In this document: one piece after another, positions 43,789-52,654 of the stretch | Numbering within the stretch: position 1 is the first letter of the stretch | How the letters are laid out: each line of letters opens with the position of its first letter | From: Litoribaculum gwangyangense | GTDB taxonomy: Bacteria; Bacteroidota; Bacteroidia; Flavobacteriales; Flavobacteriaceae | DNA length: 64,000 nucleotides | Assembly (NCBI RefSeq): GCF_039543505.1 | Contig: NZ_BAABJW010000001.1 | Span: forward strand, 310,001 to 374,000 | Direction: 5' to 3' | Made by a program: the position numbers and the translations under genes | Notes under the pieces: generated by a model | What the model saw: the letters and a program-made list of their open reading frames with translations, nothing else | Databases searched by the model: none | Told to the model about the DNA's origin: nothing

Positions 43789-46281
43789 TTAAGATCCGCA
43801 CATGAGACAATCATCACCTTCGCTTGCCTTAGCTTGTGCAATAAGGGCCTTCATTTCCTCAGCAGTCATAGGTTGTACGTCTACTTCTTGGGTGTTTTGT
43901 TTAGCAAACTTTGCAGCGTTTTGCGCTGCTAATTTCATTTTTTTAGCATCTTCTTTTTGAGCAGTAACTCCATTGTTAACTTCCACTACTTCGGCAGAGG
44001 GTTCCTCGGTTTTTGTGGTTTGAAGCGTGAATTTTATGGCGTCTACGGCACTCTTGGTGCGTAAATAATACATTCCTGTTTTTAAACCACTTTTCCAAGC
44101 GTAAAAATGCATAGATGTTAATTTTGCCATTGTTGCACCTTCCAAGAACAAGTTTAGTGATTGAGACTGATCAATAAAATATCCTCGTTGGCGAGACATG
44201 TCTATGATATCTTTCATGCTCAATTCCCAAACAGTCTTATAAAGCTCCTTAATGTCTTGAGGTATCACATCTATACCTTGAACAGAACCATTGGCTCTCA
44301 TAATATCTTGCTTTAAACTTTCATTCCACAAGCCTAATTCCACCAAATCTTCAAGTAAATGCTTATTAACAACAATAAACTCGCCTGACAATACACGACG
44401 TGTGTAAATATTTGAAGTATAGGGCTCAAAACACTCATTGTTCCCAAGGATTTGAGAAGTTGAAGCCGTTGGCATCGGGGCCACTAATAACGAGTTACGC
44501 ACCCCATGTTTTAGCACTTGTTTACGTAATTTATCCCAATCCCAATTACCACTTAATTCTTCATCTTTTATATTCCAAAGGTTATGTTGGAACTGGCCTT
44601 TACTTATTGGAGACCCTTTGTATGATTGGTATGGACCATCTTCTTTGGCTTCCTCCATACTAGCTGTAACTGCTGCATAATAAAGGGTTTCAAAAATATC
44701 TTGGTTTAATTTTTTTGCCTCATCACTCGTAAAAGGTAAACGCAATTGAATAAAAGTATCCGCTAATCCTTGAACACCCAATCCAATTGGTCTGTGACGC
44801 ATATTGGAGTTTTCGGCCTCTTTTACAGGATAGTAATTTCTATCAATAACTTTGTTTAGGTTTTTGGTAACACGTTTAGTGATACGGAAGAGCTCTTTAT
44901 GATCAAATTCACCATTTTTAACAAACATGGGCAAAGCTATGGATGCTAAGTTACATACTGCAACTTCATCTGGCGAAGTGTACTCTAAAATCTCCGTACA
45001 TAAATTTGAAGAACGAATGGTTCCTAAATTTTTCTGATTAGATTTACGATTAGCAGCATCTTTGTACAACATGTAAGGTGTTCCGGTTTCAATTTGGGAT
45101 TCCAATATTTTCTCCCAAAGTTCACGTGCCTTAATCGTTTTACGTCCTTTGCCTTCTGCTTCGTATTTTAAATAAAGTGCTTCAAACTCTTCACTGTGGG
45201 TTTCTGGTAATCCTGGGCATTCATTAGGACACATTAAAGTCCAAGGACCATCTTCTTGTACACGTCTCATGAATAAATCTGAAATCCACATCGCATAAAA
45301 TAAATCACGCGCACGCATTTCTTCCTTACCATGATTTTTCTTTAAATCCAAGAAATCAAAAATATCAGCGTGCCATGTTTCAATATAAATAGCAAAACTA
45401 CCCTTACGCTTTCCACCACCTTGATCTACATAACGTGCTGTATCATTAAACACTTGAAGCATCGGAACAATCCCATTACTAGTTCCGTTAGTACCTGCTA
45501 TGTAACTGCCTGTAGCACGAACATTATGAATAGCCAACCCAATGCCTCCTGCAGATTGTGAGATTTTTGCGGTTTGTTTTAGGGTGTCATAAATACCTTC
45601 AATACTATCATCTTTCATGGTTAAAAGGAAACAAGATGACATTTGTGGCTTTGGTGTACCTGAATTAAATAATGTTGGTGTAGCGTGTGTAAAATATTTC
45701 TTGGACATGAGTTCATAAGTCTCAATAGCCGATTCTATATCATTTAAATGAATGCCTATAGAAACGCGCATCAACATGTGTTGAGGGCGCTCTGCTATTT
45801 GCCCATTTAACTTTAAAAGATACGAACGTTCTAATGTTTTAAACCCGAAATAATCATAACCAAAATCACGATTATATATAATTGTAGAGTCCAGACGATC
45901 CTTATTCTCCATAATGACATTATAAACCTCATCCGATAATAAAGGGGCATCCTTTCCTGTTCTTGGGTTCACATAGGTATACAAATCGTGCATAACCTCA
46001 CTAAACGTTTTCTTAGTGTTTTTGTGTAAGTTTGAAACGGAAATACGTGCTGCCAACCTTGCATAATCAGGATGTGCCGTGGTCATTGTTGCTGCAACCT
46101 CCGCTGCTAAATTATCAAGTTCACTCGTGGTAACACCATCGTATAAACCTTCTATAACGCGCATGGCTACTTTTAATGGATCAACCAATTCGTTTAATCC
46201 ATAACATAATTTTCTCACTCTGGCAGTGATTTTGTCGAACATCACCTGTTCTTTTCTTCCGTCTCTTTTTACTACATACAT
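43789..46281 (-). CDS. nrdA: Ribonucleoside-diphosphate reductase alpha subunit, class Ia
   Basis: Large catalytic subunit (830 residues) that reduces NDPs to dNDPs. An N-terminal ATP-cone (MYVVKRDGRKEQVMFDKITAR) gives allosteric control. The active-site region includes SSCFLLTMKDDSIEGI (first redox Cys) and SNLCTEILEYTSPDEVAVCNLAS (Cys of the thiyl centre and the second redox Cys). The C-terminus ends CLMCGS, the CxxC that passes electrons from thioredoxin or glutaredoxin. It follows nrdB on the same strand with a 178-base gap containing inverted repeats. Confidence 0.97.
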   Translation of the reverse strand: MYVVKRDGRKEQVMFDKITARVRKLCYGLNELVDPLKVAMRVIEGLYDGVTTSELDNLAAEVAATMTTAHPDYARLAARISVSNLHKNTKKTFSEVMHDLYTYVNPRTGKDAPLLSDEVYNVIMENKDRLDSTIIYNRDFGYDYFGFKTLERSYLLKLNGQIAERPQHMLMRVSIGIHLNDIESAIETYELMSKKYFTHATPTLFNSGTPKPQMSSCFLLTMKDDSIEGIYDTLKQTAKISQSAGGIGLAIHNVRATGSYIAGTNGTSNGIVPMLQVFNDTARYVDQGGGKRKGSFAIYIETWHADIFDFLDLKKNHGKEEMRARDLFYAMWISDLFMRRVQEDGPWTLMCPNECPGLPETHSEEFEALYLKYEAEGKGRKTIKARELWEKILESQIETGTPYMLYKDAANRKSNQKNLGTIRSSNLCTEILEYTSPDEVAVCNLASIALPMFVKNGEFDHKELFRITKRVTKNLNKVIDRNYYPVKEAENSNMRHRPIGLGVQGLADTFIQLRLPFTSDEAKKLNQDIFETLYYAAVTASMEEAKEDGPYQSYKGSPISKGQFQHNLWNIKDEELSGNWDWDKLRKQVLKHGVRNSLLVAPMPTASTSQILGNNECFEPYTSNIYTRRVLSGEFIVVNKHLLEDLVELGLWNESLKQDIMRANGSVQGIDVIPQDIKELYKTVWELSMKDIIDMSRQRGYFIDQSQSLNLFLEGATMAKLTSMHFYAWKSGLKTGMYYLRTKSAVDAIKFTLQTTKTEEPSAEVVEVNNGVTAQKEDAKKMKLAAQNAAKFAKQNTQEVDVQPMTAEEMKALIAQAKASEGDDCLMCGS

Positions 46282-46300
46282 TGTTTTACACTTTTTTAAT

Positions 46301-46323
46301 ATTTCTGATACACCTTCAGAAAT
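46301..46323 (-). promoter_or_regulatory. Inverted repeat upstream of nrdA
   Basis: ATTTCTGA (46301-46308) and TCAGAAAT (46316-46323) pair perfectly across 7 bases. The repeat lies 20 bases upstream of the nrdA start codon. It may be an operator or a leader hairpin. It does not match the NrdR box consensus. Confidence 0.4.
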
Positions 46324-46420
46324 TGGGGTTAGTTAGTTAGCCTAAATTTGAAATTCCTTTTTTTGAAAGAAACTAAATCTAGAAGATTAATTAATTCTAA
46401 TAAATGGTACTTAGTTTAGT

Positions 46421-46437
46421 TTTCCACTTTGTGGAAA
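46421..46437. other. Short hairpin in the nrdB-nrdA spacer
   Basis: TTTCCAC-TTT-GTGGAAA, a perfect 7-base stem, lies 23 bases after nrdB and is not followed by a T run on the minus strand. It could be an mRNA processing or stability element between the two subunit genes. Confidence 0.4.
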
Positions 46438-46459
46438 TATCATTTTAATTGTTATTCAA

Positions 46460-47443
46460 TTAAAAATCGGCGTCAAAACTGAATTTGTCTTTCTCTTCTT
46501 CTTTGTTTAAAACACCTGCTTTTTGGTATTCAGAAACTCGTTTTTCAAAGAAATTGGTTTTCCCTTGCAATGAAATCATGTCCATAAAATCAAATGGGTT
46601 TGCAGTGTTGTAAACTTTATCACAACCTAGTTCAAATAGCAATCTGTCGGTCACAAATTCTAAATATTGCGACATTAACACAGCATTCATACCAATTAAA
46701 CTAGCGGGTAAAGATTCCGTTATAAATTCGCGTTCTATATCTAAAGCGTCTATTAAAATCTCGGTAATACGAGATTTAGGCACTTTATTTACTAAATGTT
46801 TGTTGTGTAGGTGTACGGCGAAGTCACAATGCACACCTTCATCACGAGAGATCAACTCATTTGAGAATGTTAATCCCGGCATAAGCCCTCTTTTCTTTAA
46901 CCAGAAAATAGAACAAAAAGCCCCTGAAAAGAAAATACCTTCAACTGCTGCAAAAGCTATCAATCTTTCCGCAAAACTTGGAGACTCAATCCATTTTAAA
47001 GCCCACTCTGCTTTCTTTTTGATAGCAGGAAAATTCTCTATAGCATTAAACAACAAGTCTTTTTCTTTTTCGTCTTTTACGTAGGTATCAATTAAAAGCG
47101 AGTAGGTCTCACTATGAATGTTTTCCATCATAATTTGGAATCCATAAAAGAATTTTGCCTCACTATATTGTACTTCGTTAACGAAATTTTCAGCTAAATT
47201 CTCATTTACAATACCATCGCTAGCTGCGAAAAACGCTAAAATGTGTTTTATAAAATAACGCTCATCATCATTTAATTTTGTAGACCAATCTGTTAAATCT
47301 TGGTGTAAATCAATTTCTTCTGCAGTCCAGAAACTTGCCTCCGATTTTTTGTACCATTCCCAAATATCATGATGTTGTATAGGGAAAATTACAAATCGAT
47401 CTTTATTCTCTTGCAAAATGGGTTCAACTGCTACTTGCGACAT
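46460..47443 (-). CDS. nrdB: Ribonucleoside-diphosphate reductase beta subunit, class Ia
   Basis: Radical-generating small subunit of 327 residues. The di-iron ligands and tyrosyl radical site can be followed in ENIHSETYSLL (Glu, His +3, Tyr +7 of the E-x2-H-x3-Y pattern). Further ligands are in FAAVEGIFFSG and RDEGVHCDFAVHL. The conserved Tyr makes this a standard class Ia type, not a Phe-type class Ic. It is upstream of nrdA on the same strand, an order (B before A) common in Bacteroidota. Confidence 0.96.
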   Translation of the reverse strand: MSQVAVEPILQENKDRFVIFPIQHHDIWEWYKKSEASFWTAEEIDLHQDLTDWSTKLNDDERYFIKHILAFFAASDGIVNENLAENFVNEVQYSEAKFFYGFQIMMENIHSETYSLLIDTYVKDEKEKDLLFNAIENFPAIKKKAEWALKWIESPSFAERLIAFAAVEGIFFSGAFCSIFWLKKRGLMPGLTFSNELISRDEGVHCDFAVHLHNKHLVNKVPKSRITEILIDALDIEREFITESLPASLIGMNAVLMSQYLEFVTDRLLFELGCDKVYNTANPFDFMDMISLQGKTNFFEKRVSEYQKAGVLNKEEEKDKFSFDADF

Positions 47444-47729
47444 TGTTTTTGGTTTTTTATTAAAGTTTAACGAAATTTTTTCGATTTAGGGAACAACAAA
47501 GATTGAAAATTGAACCCAAAAATGAAAGGTATAGTTATAAACATTGTCAACAAGTTTTTAACAATGATAAAATCTTACAAAAAAAACACTCTAAGCTTAG
47601 TTTGTTTTATAAATACTTAATAATCAATTATTTATGCTTATCTTTAAAAAAACTTGTACTTGGAAATTTTTGAAATTTTGAAGCTAAAAACACCCTGTTT
47701 AAAGGTGTTTTACTCATGTTTTTTAAGGA
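47444..47729. other. 286-base AT-rich intergenic region
   Basis: It contains the nrdB upstream region and the terminator at 47686. Minus-strand AATCTTTG about 60 bases before nrdB resembles a -7 box with one mismatch. An inverted repeat CATTGT / ACAATG (about 47541-47566) may be structural. I see no gene or RNA I can support. Confidence 0.3.
47686..47711 (-). terminator. Terminator of the DUF3109 gene
   Basis: Stem AAAACACC / GGTGTTTT with a 9-base loop. On the minus strand it is followed by TTTTT, just downstream of the gene at 47730. Confidence 0.75.
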
Positions 47730-48305
47730 TTATTTTGAGGTTTTCATTTTTGCCGCTACTGTTTCCAATTCCATATACCAATCTTCACCAAATTTTCTAA
47801 TTAAAGCTTCTTTTACGAATTTATAAACAGGAATTCCTAACTCTTCACCTAATGTGCAAGCATCATCACAAATTTGCCATTTATGATAATTTACTGCTGA
47901 AAATTCCGAGTATTCTTGAACCCTAATAGGGTACAAATGACAGGAAACCGGTTTCTTCCATGAAATTTCTCCTTGGTTGTAGGCTTCTTCAATAGCACAA
48001 AGTGCTACCTTCTTTTCATCAAAAATAACATAGGCACAATCGGCATTGTTTATTAAAGGGGTTTCAAAATCACCTTCTTCAGTAGTAATAAAAACACCTT
48101 GTTTTTCAATGGCATCAATGCCTTCTTTTCGAAGAAAAGGCTTCACTTTTGGATAGATGTCTTCAAGAATTTTTGTTTCATCGGCATCCAGAGGCGCACC
48201 AGCATCACCATCAATACAACAAGCCCCTTTACAAGCGGAAAGGTTACATAAAAAATCTTTCTCTATAACATCCTCAGATACAATGGTTTTACCTAACTGA
48301 AACAT
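47730..48305 (-). CDS. DUF3109 (YkgJ-like) cysteine-cluster protein
   Basis: A 191-residue cytoplasmic protein with the N-terminal cluster CNLSACKGACC, the metal-binding motif of the YkgJ/DUF3109 zinc or iron-sulfur cluster family. Further conserved Cys are in VSCHLYPIRV and QICDDACTLG. Biochemical role unknown. It is divergent from marC, with a TATTTTTG promoter box at 48330-48337 on its strand. Confidence 0.85.
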   Translation of the reverse strand: MFQLGKTIVSEDVIEKDFLCNLSACKGACCIDGDAGAPLDADETKILEDIYPKVKPFLRKEGIDAIEKQGVFITTEEGDFETPLINNADCAYVIFDEKKVALCAIEEAYNQGEISWKKPVSCHLYPIRVQEYSEFSAVNYHKWQICDDACTLGEELGIPVYKFVKEALIRKFGEDWYMELETVAAKMKTSK

Positions 48306-48329
48306 AATTTTTAATTATCTTGTAAGGTG

Positions 48330-48381
48330 CAAAAATAGTTAAACTTTAAATGAATTAAATTAAGATATTGTGCTACTTTTG
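48330..48381. promoter_or_regulatory. Divergent -7 boxes for DUF3109 gene and marC
   Basis: Minus-strand TATTTTTG (48330-48337) lies 24 bases from the DUF3109 start. Plus-strand TACTTTTG (48374-48381) lies 20 bases from marC. Both match TAxxTTTG; -33 elements are not obvious. Confidence 0.55.
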
Positions 48382-48401
48382 CCGAAAATTTTAAACCTGA
48401 A

Positions 48402-48992
48402 ATGATACAACTTAACTTTAAAGAAATATTTACTGCTTTTATGGTATTATTTGCCGTCATTGATATTGTTGGCAATATCCCCATTGTAATTGATTTGCGT
48501 AAAAAAGTGGGGCATATTCAAAGTGAAAAGGCTTCCGTAATTGCTGGTGTAATTCTAATTGTTTTTCTGTTTTTAGGTAAAAGTATTTTAAATCTTATTG
48601 GTATTGATGTGAATTCATTTGCAGTAGCAGGTTCGTTCATTTTGTTTTTTATTGCTTTGGAAATGATTTTAGGCATTACTCTTTACAAACAAGAGGAACA
48701 TACTGCCATGACAGCTTCTATTTTTCCTTTGGCTTTTCCTTTAATTGCTGGCCCTGGAAGTTTAACAACATTACTCTCGTTAAGAGCTGAATTTAGAACA
48801 GAAAACATTATTGTTGCGGTTTTACTAAATGTTATTGTTATTTTTATAGTTTTAAAAACATCAGCTAAAATTGAACGCTTTTTGGGGCAAAACGGAATTA
48901 ACATTATTAGAAAAGTTTTCGGTGTTGTGTTGTTAGCCATAGCTGTTAAACTTTTCGCACACAACATCAAAGCGTTATTTGAGCTGACATAA
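48402..48992 (+). CDS. MarC-family integral membrane protein
   Basis: A 196-residue protein with six hydrophobic segments of the MarC (UPF0056) family. The conserved N-terminal FTAFMVLFAVIDIVGNIPIV and the mid-protein FPLAFPLIAGPGSLTTLL are characteristic. Despite the name, a role in multiple antibiotic resistance is not established; function is unknown. A small membrane protein and a flavoprotein follow closely on the same strand (13 and 1 bases), forming a three-gene operon. Confidence 0.88.
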   Translation: MIQLNFKEIFTAFMVLFAVIDIVGNIPIVIDLRKKVGHIQSEKASVIAGVILIVFLFLGKSILNLIGIDVNSFAVAGSFILFFIALEMILGITLYKQEEHTAMTASIFPLAFPLIAGPGSLTTLLSLRAEFRTENIIVAVLLNVIVIFIVLKTSAKIERFLGQNGINIIRKVFGVVLLAIAVKLFAHNIKALFELT

Positions 48993-49005
48993 AACCTATT
49001 TCCAA

Positions 49006-49209
49006 ATGAAATTAGCAACTATTATAATCAGTATTATTGCCTTAGGACTTCTTGTTTTCAACTTAACCAAGGTAAATTTTAACAATCCTTTTGAAGGTGA
49101 TAGCACTATTGCTTTAATAACCATTTTAGCATCCCTTTGTGTGATTTTAATGATGTCTATTCTCAGGATTTCGAAACGTATAGAACAAAAAGTAAAAGAA
49201 CGCCGGTAA
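49006..49209 (+). CDS. Small two-TM membrane protein
   Basis: A 67-residue protein with hydrophobic segments at residues 2-20 and 34-52 and a basic tail (RISKRIEQKVKERR). No family recognised. It lies 13 bases after marC and 1 base before the flavoprotein gene, so it is likely translated as part of that operon. Confidence 0.65.
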   Translation: MKLATIIISIIALGLLVFNLTKVNFNNPFEGDSTIALITILASLCVILMMSILRISKRIEQKVKERR

Positions 49210-49210
49210 T

Positions 49211-49819
49211 ATGTTTGATGCGTTGATTATTGGTGGAGGCGCCTCTGGTTTGTCTTGTGCTTTGGTTCTAGGGTCGGCCAAGGATAAAGTTTTTGCAAAA
49301 GATAAGCGTATAGGTATTATTACTCACCAAAAAACATCTCATTTACAAACCGCTTTATTTAATAATGTTTTAGGAATGCATCCCGGAACTACGGGAGTTT
49401 CTATTTTACAAAGCGGTAAAGAGCAACTCGCTACTTTATATCCCCATGTTGAACAAATTGATAAAGAAAAAGTTCTGGAAATCACTAAAACCAATGATTT
49501 GTTTTTAGTAAAAACCAACAAAAATATATATACTTCAAAATTGGTTGTGATTGCCGTGGGTTACACCAATTTAATGACTATAAAAGGTTTAGAAAAATAT
49601 ATAGAGCCTCATCCCAGAGCAGCCATTGAAAAAGAGCGTATTTGGTTAAAAAATACAGATCATAAAATTGAGGAAAATCTTTATGTTGCTGGAACACTTG
49701 CGGGTTGGCGAAGCCAATTTGCTATTGCTTCTGGTAGCGGAGCACATGTAGCTACCGATATTTTAACGCTTTGGAATGATGGAAAACATGCTAAAGTGCA
49801 TGATAAGGTTGGAAATTAA
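49211..49819 (+). CDS. Short FAD-dependent oxidoreductase, thioredoxin-reductase-like
   Basis: A 202-residue protein with the FAD-binding motif GGGASG (residues 8-13) and the second FAD motif region in ENLYVAGTLAGWRSQFAIASG, which resembles the C-terminal FAD site of thioredoxin reductases. At about 300 residues a normal reductase has an inserted NADPH domain; here there is no room for it, and no CxxC pair is present. It may take electrons from another protein or be a structural flavoprotein. Stop overlaps that of the convergent protease by 4 bases. Confidence 0.8.
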   Translation: MFDALIIGGGASGLSCALVLGSAKDKVFAKDKRIGIITHQKTSHLQTALFNNVLGMHPGTTGVSILQSGKEQLATLYPHVEQIDKEKVLEITKTNDLFLVKTNKNIYTSKLVVIAVGYTNLMTIKGLEKYIEPHPRAAIEKERIWLKNTDHKIEENLYVAGTLAGWRSQFAIASGSGAHVATDILTLWNDGKHAKVHDKVGN

Positions 49820-51408
49820 TTATTCTTTTTACTCAACTTAATTACCTCATCAATCATGATGTCGCGTTGGTTGTAAATTTCTTCAAAAGCACCAGCACCG
49901 TAAAGTTGGTCGGCAAGGGTTGCTTTAATGTATTGTTTTACCTCCTCGTGGTAGGCCACAAAAGTAACTTTTGAGTCTGCTCTGAGGTTTAAATAATCTT
50001 GAAACGCAAACACCAAATCATCATTTACAACAAATGTATCAATAAACTCCTGTCTTGATAGGTCATCATAGGCATGACGGTCTTTTTCCAATTGTTCAAA
50101 AACAAAATTTCCAAAATACCCACGACGCATTAAAAAGGATAAGGTTTCGTTTTGCATACTTGTATCTATAGGGACAAAAATATCAGGAATAATACCCCCA
50201 CCACCATAAACTACCTTTCCTGCAGGCGTTATGAATTTCAAAGAATCTTCAACCTGAATTTTTTCTGGATCTAAAAGTTCCCCTCTATCCAACCTATCGA
50301 AGTACTCATCATAATAATCTTTGTGACCATTTTTATAAGGTCGCTGAATAGAACGTCCTGTAGGTGTATAATATCTAGACACTGTTAAGCGCACCGCACT
50401 ACCATCACCTAAATCCATTTCGCGTTGTACCAAACCTTTTCCGTAAGAACGACGGCCAACGATAGTGCCCTTATCATTATCTTGCAAAGCACCTGCAACA
50501 ATTTCGCTTGCCGAAGCTGAATTTTCGTCAATCAATACATATACTTTGCCATCTTCAAAATCACCTTTATCAGTAGCGTAGCTTTTTTCAATATTACCTC
50601 GTTTATTTTTTGTAAAAAGAATGAGTTTATCATCTTCTAAAAATTCATCTACAATTTGCTCTGCAATCCCCAAAAATCCACCAGGGTTATTTCGCAAATC
50701 TAACGTTATTTCAGTAGCCCCCAAGGCTTTTAATTTTTCAATACCTGCTTTAAATTCTTTATAGGTAGATTCAGCAAAACGGTTTATTTTTATATAACCT
50801 AATTTTTCGGTTAGCATGTAAGAAGCGTCTACACTTTTTATAGGAATGGTGGAACGCTTTACGGTAAAATCTAACAATTCCGGTTCACCCCTTCTGTAAA
50901 CTCTCAGTTTAACTTTAGAGTTTTTTGCACCCTTAAGTTTTTTAATAATTTCACCATCTTTCAACCTATCACCAAAAAGCGAATCGCCATCGGCCATAAT
51001 AATTCTATCACCGCCTTTAATACCTGCTTTAGCACTTGGTCCATTTTCAATAGCCCTTATTACTGCAATCGTATCTTTATACGTATAAAAACTAACACCA
51101 ATACCAACAAAATCTCCTTTCATTTCTTCAGTTACTCGAGCCATATCTTCTTTGGGAATATAAACCGAATGCGGATCGAGGTTATCCAAAATACCGTTAA
51201 CCGTGACATCAACAATGCTATCGGTATTAATCTCATCAACATAATCGTATTCTATATAATCAATAAGCCTATTGAGTTTATCTTTTTTGCTATTGGTTGA
51301 AAACAAGCGGTCTGGAGCATCGGTAAAATCCAATTTTCCACCAATAAATATGCCCGCTGCTATAGCAACTCCTAAAACCAATGGTAGATATTTTTTTTTG
51401 TAGGGCAT
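49816..51408 (-). CDS. C-terminal processing protease (S41 family, CtpA-like)
   Basis: A 530-residue envelope serine protease: a signal anchor at residues 6-24, a PDZ domain (about 85-170; GIGVSFYTYKDTIAVIRAIE), then the S41 catalytic domain. The nucleophile Ser is in NSASASEIVAGAL and the base Lys in GRRSYGKGLVQ. It trims periplasmic or outer-membrane substrates. The A of its ATG is the last base of the upstream dCMP deaminase stop (TAATG), so the two are coupled. Confidence 0.93.
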   Translation of the reverse strand: MPYKKKYLPLVLGVAIAAGIFIGGKLDFTDAPDRLFSTNSKKDKLNRLIDYIEYDYVDEINTDSIVDVTVNGILDNLDPHSVYIPKEDMARVTEEMKGDFVGIGVSFYTYKDTIAVIRAIENGPSAKAGIKGGDRIIMADGDSLFGDRLKDGEIIKKLKGAKNSKVKLRVYRRGEPELLDFTVKRSTIPIKSVDASYMLTEKLGYIKINRFAESTYKEFKAGIEKLKALGATEITLDLRNNPGGFLGIAEQIVDEFLEDDKLILFTKNKRGNIEKSYATDKGDFEDGKVYVLIDENSASASEIVAGALQDNDKGTIVGRRSYGKGLVQREMDLGDGSAVRLTVSRYYTPTGRSIQRPYKNGHKDYYDEYFDRLDRGELLDPEKIQVEDSLKFITPAGKVVYGGGGIIPDIFVPIDTSMQNETLSFLMRRGYFGNFVFEQLEKDRHAYDDLSRQEFIDTFVVNDDLVFAFQDYLNLRADSKVTFVAYHEEVKQYIKATLADQLYGAGAFEEIYNQRDIMIDEVIKLSKKNN

Positions 51409-51839
51409 TATGCTGTTAAATCTTCAATATGTTCTAACTCAATTCCTGCTTTTTTTAAAAATCTAAGTCCGGAATCATCTTTATATGCTTGGTTATAAAC
51501 CACTTTTACTATACCTGCTTGATGGATTAATTTACTACATTCTTTACAGGGCGACATGGTTATGTAGAGGGTTGCTCCTTTACACGATTGGGTAGACGAT
51601 GCCACTTTTAAAATGGCATTGGCCTCGGCATGTAACACATACCATTTGGTATATCCTGCTTCGTCTTCACAAAAATTTTCAAATCCTGTTGGTGTACCAT
51701 TATAACCATCTGAAATAATCATCCTATCCTTAACAATAAGCGCACCAACCTGCCTGCGTTTGCAATATGAGAGTTTACCCCATTCTTCAGCAATTCGTAA
51801 ATAAGCTTTGTCGTACTTAAGTTGTTTGTTTTTAAGCAT
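51408..51839 (-). CDS. dCMP deaminase family protein
   Basis: Zinc-dependent deaminase that makes dUMP from dCMP. Zinc and catalytic residues are in LHAEANAIL (His and Glu) and SPCKECSKLI (two Cys). The N-terminal RRQVGALIVKDRMIISDGYNG is typical of the ComEB/dCMP deaminase family. At 143 residues it is normal. First gene of the pair with the S41 protease. Confidence 0.92.
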   Translation of the reverse strand: MLKNKQLKYDKAYLRIAEEWGKLSYCKRRQVGALIVKDRMIISDGYNGTPTGFENFCEDEAGYTKWYVLHAEANAILKVASSTQSCKGATLYITMSPCKECSKLIHQAGIVKVVYNQAYKDDSGLRFLKKAGIELEHIEDLTA

Positions 51840-52027
51840 TCATTTTTTCTTTACATAATGGTTTCGCCAAAATAAAAATTTTGTTTAAGGCTATATAACA
51901 TATCTTTTTAAACACTTTAAAGGATACCGTTTCAATCCTTACCACAAAAACATAATAACGAATATACTTGGTTCGTATTTTAATTACAACGCAAGTAAGT
52001 TAAAGTTTTTATAAGATTGCTAAAAAA

Positions 52028-52618
52028 TCATGATAAGAAATCGCTATTGAGTATCATGGGAATCACAAGACCTACGACGATAGCAGAAATAACCATAATC
52101 CAATCACGTTTTGAAAACCTGAAGATAGTTTGTACGATATAGCCCAAAAACAATACTATAAATACAATAATAACCTGTGCCAATTCTATACCCAAAGCAA
52201 ATTCTAACAACAATACCAGTTTATTATCAGAATCTCCCAAAAACATTTGAAACTCACGTGCAAAACCTAAACCGTGTATCAATCCAAAAAATAAAGTTGA
52301 CAAAAACAGTACGCCTACTTTTTCTTTTTGGGCGCCTTTACCTGACGTAAACACATTAAAAAGTGCCACCACCATAATGGTTATGGGTATTAAAAACTCA
52401 ACGATGGTAGCATTTACACTTATAACATTGTAAGCGGCTAAAACCAGAGATAAGGTATGACCTAACGTAAACATGGAAACTAGCAACAAAACTCGCTTCC
52501 AATCTTTAAATACATATGGTACGGTTAAAACGATGAGAAACAGAACATGGTCGTAGGCATTAATATCTAAAACATGGTTGATACCATATTGTACATTGAA
52601 CCAAAAATTTTCAAGCAT
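52028..52618 (-). CDS. HupE/UreJ-like membrane protein
   Basis: A 196-residue protein with six or seven hydrophobic helices and histidine-bearing motifs in the membrane: the N-terminal NHVLDINAYDHVLFL, TLGHTLSL and FGLIHGLGFA. These match the HupE/UreJ_2 family, whose members are thought to move nickel or cobalt. No hydrogenase or urease gene is in the window, so its metal is unknown. Starts 36 bases after the epimerase gene stop, possibly co-transcribed. Confidence 0.85.
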   Translation of the reverse strand: MLENFWFNVQYGINHVLDINAYDHVLFLIVLTVPYVFKDWKRVLLLVSMFTLGHTLSLVLAAYNVISVNATIVEFLIPITIMVVALFNVFTSGKGAQKEKVGVLFLSTLFFGLIHGLGFAREFQMFLGDSDNKLVLLLEFALGIELAQVIIVFIVLFLGYIVQTIFRFSKRDWIMVISAIVVGLVIPMILNSDFLS

Positions 52619-52654
52619 TGTAATTAGTATTTAGGGTATATTTCAAATATACAA

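Noticed and set aside
47530..47570. DnaA-box-like sequence (TTATAAACA) upstream of nrdB
   Set aside because: A single imperfect match in very AT-rich DNA carries no weight without a cluster or dnaA nearby.
47522..47620. 32-codon ORF (MKGIVINIVNKFL...) between nrdB and the DUF3109 gene
   Set aside because: No promoter box, no neighbour coupling and no recognisable feature. Such short ORFs are expected by chance in AT-rich spacers.
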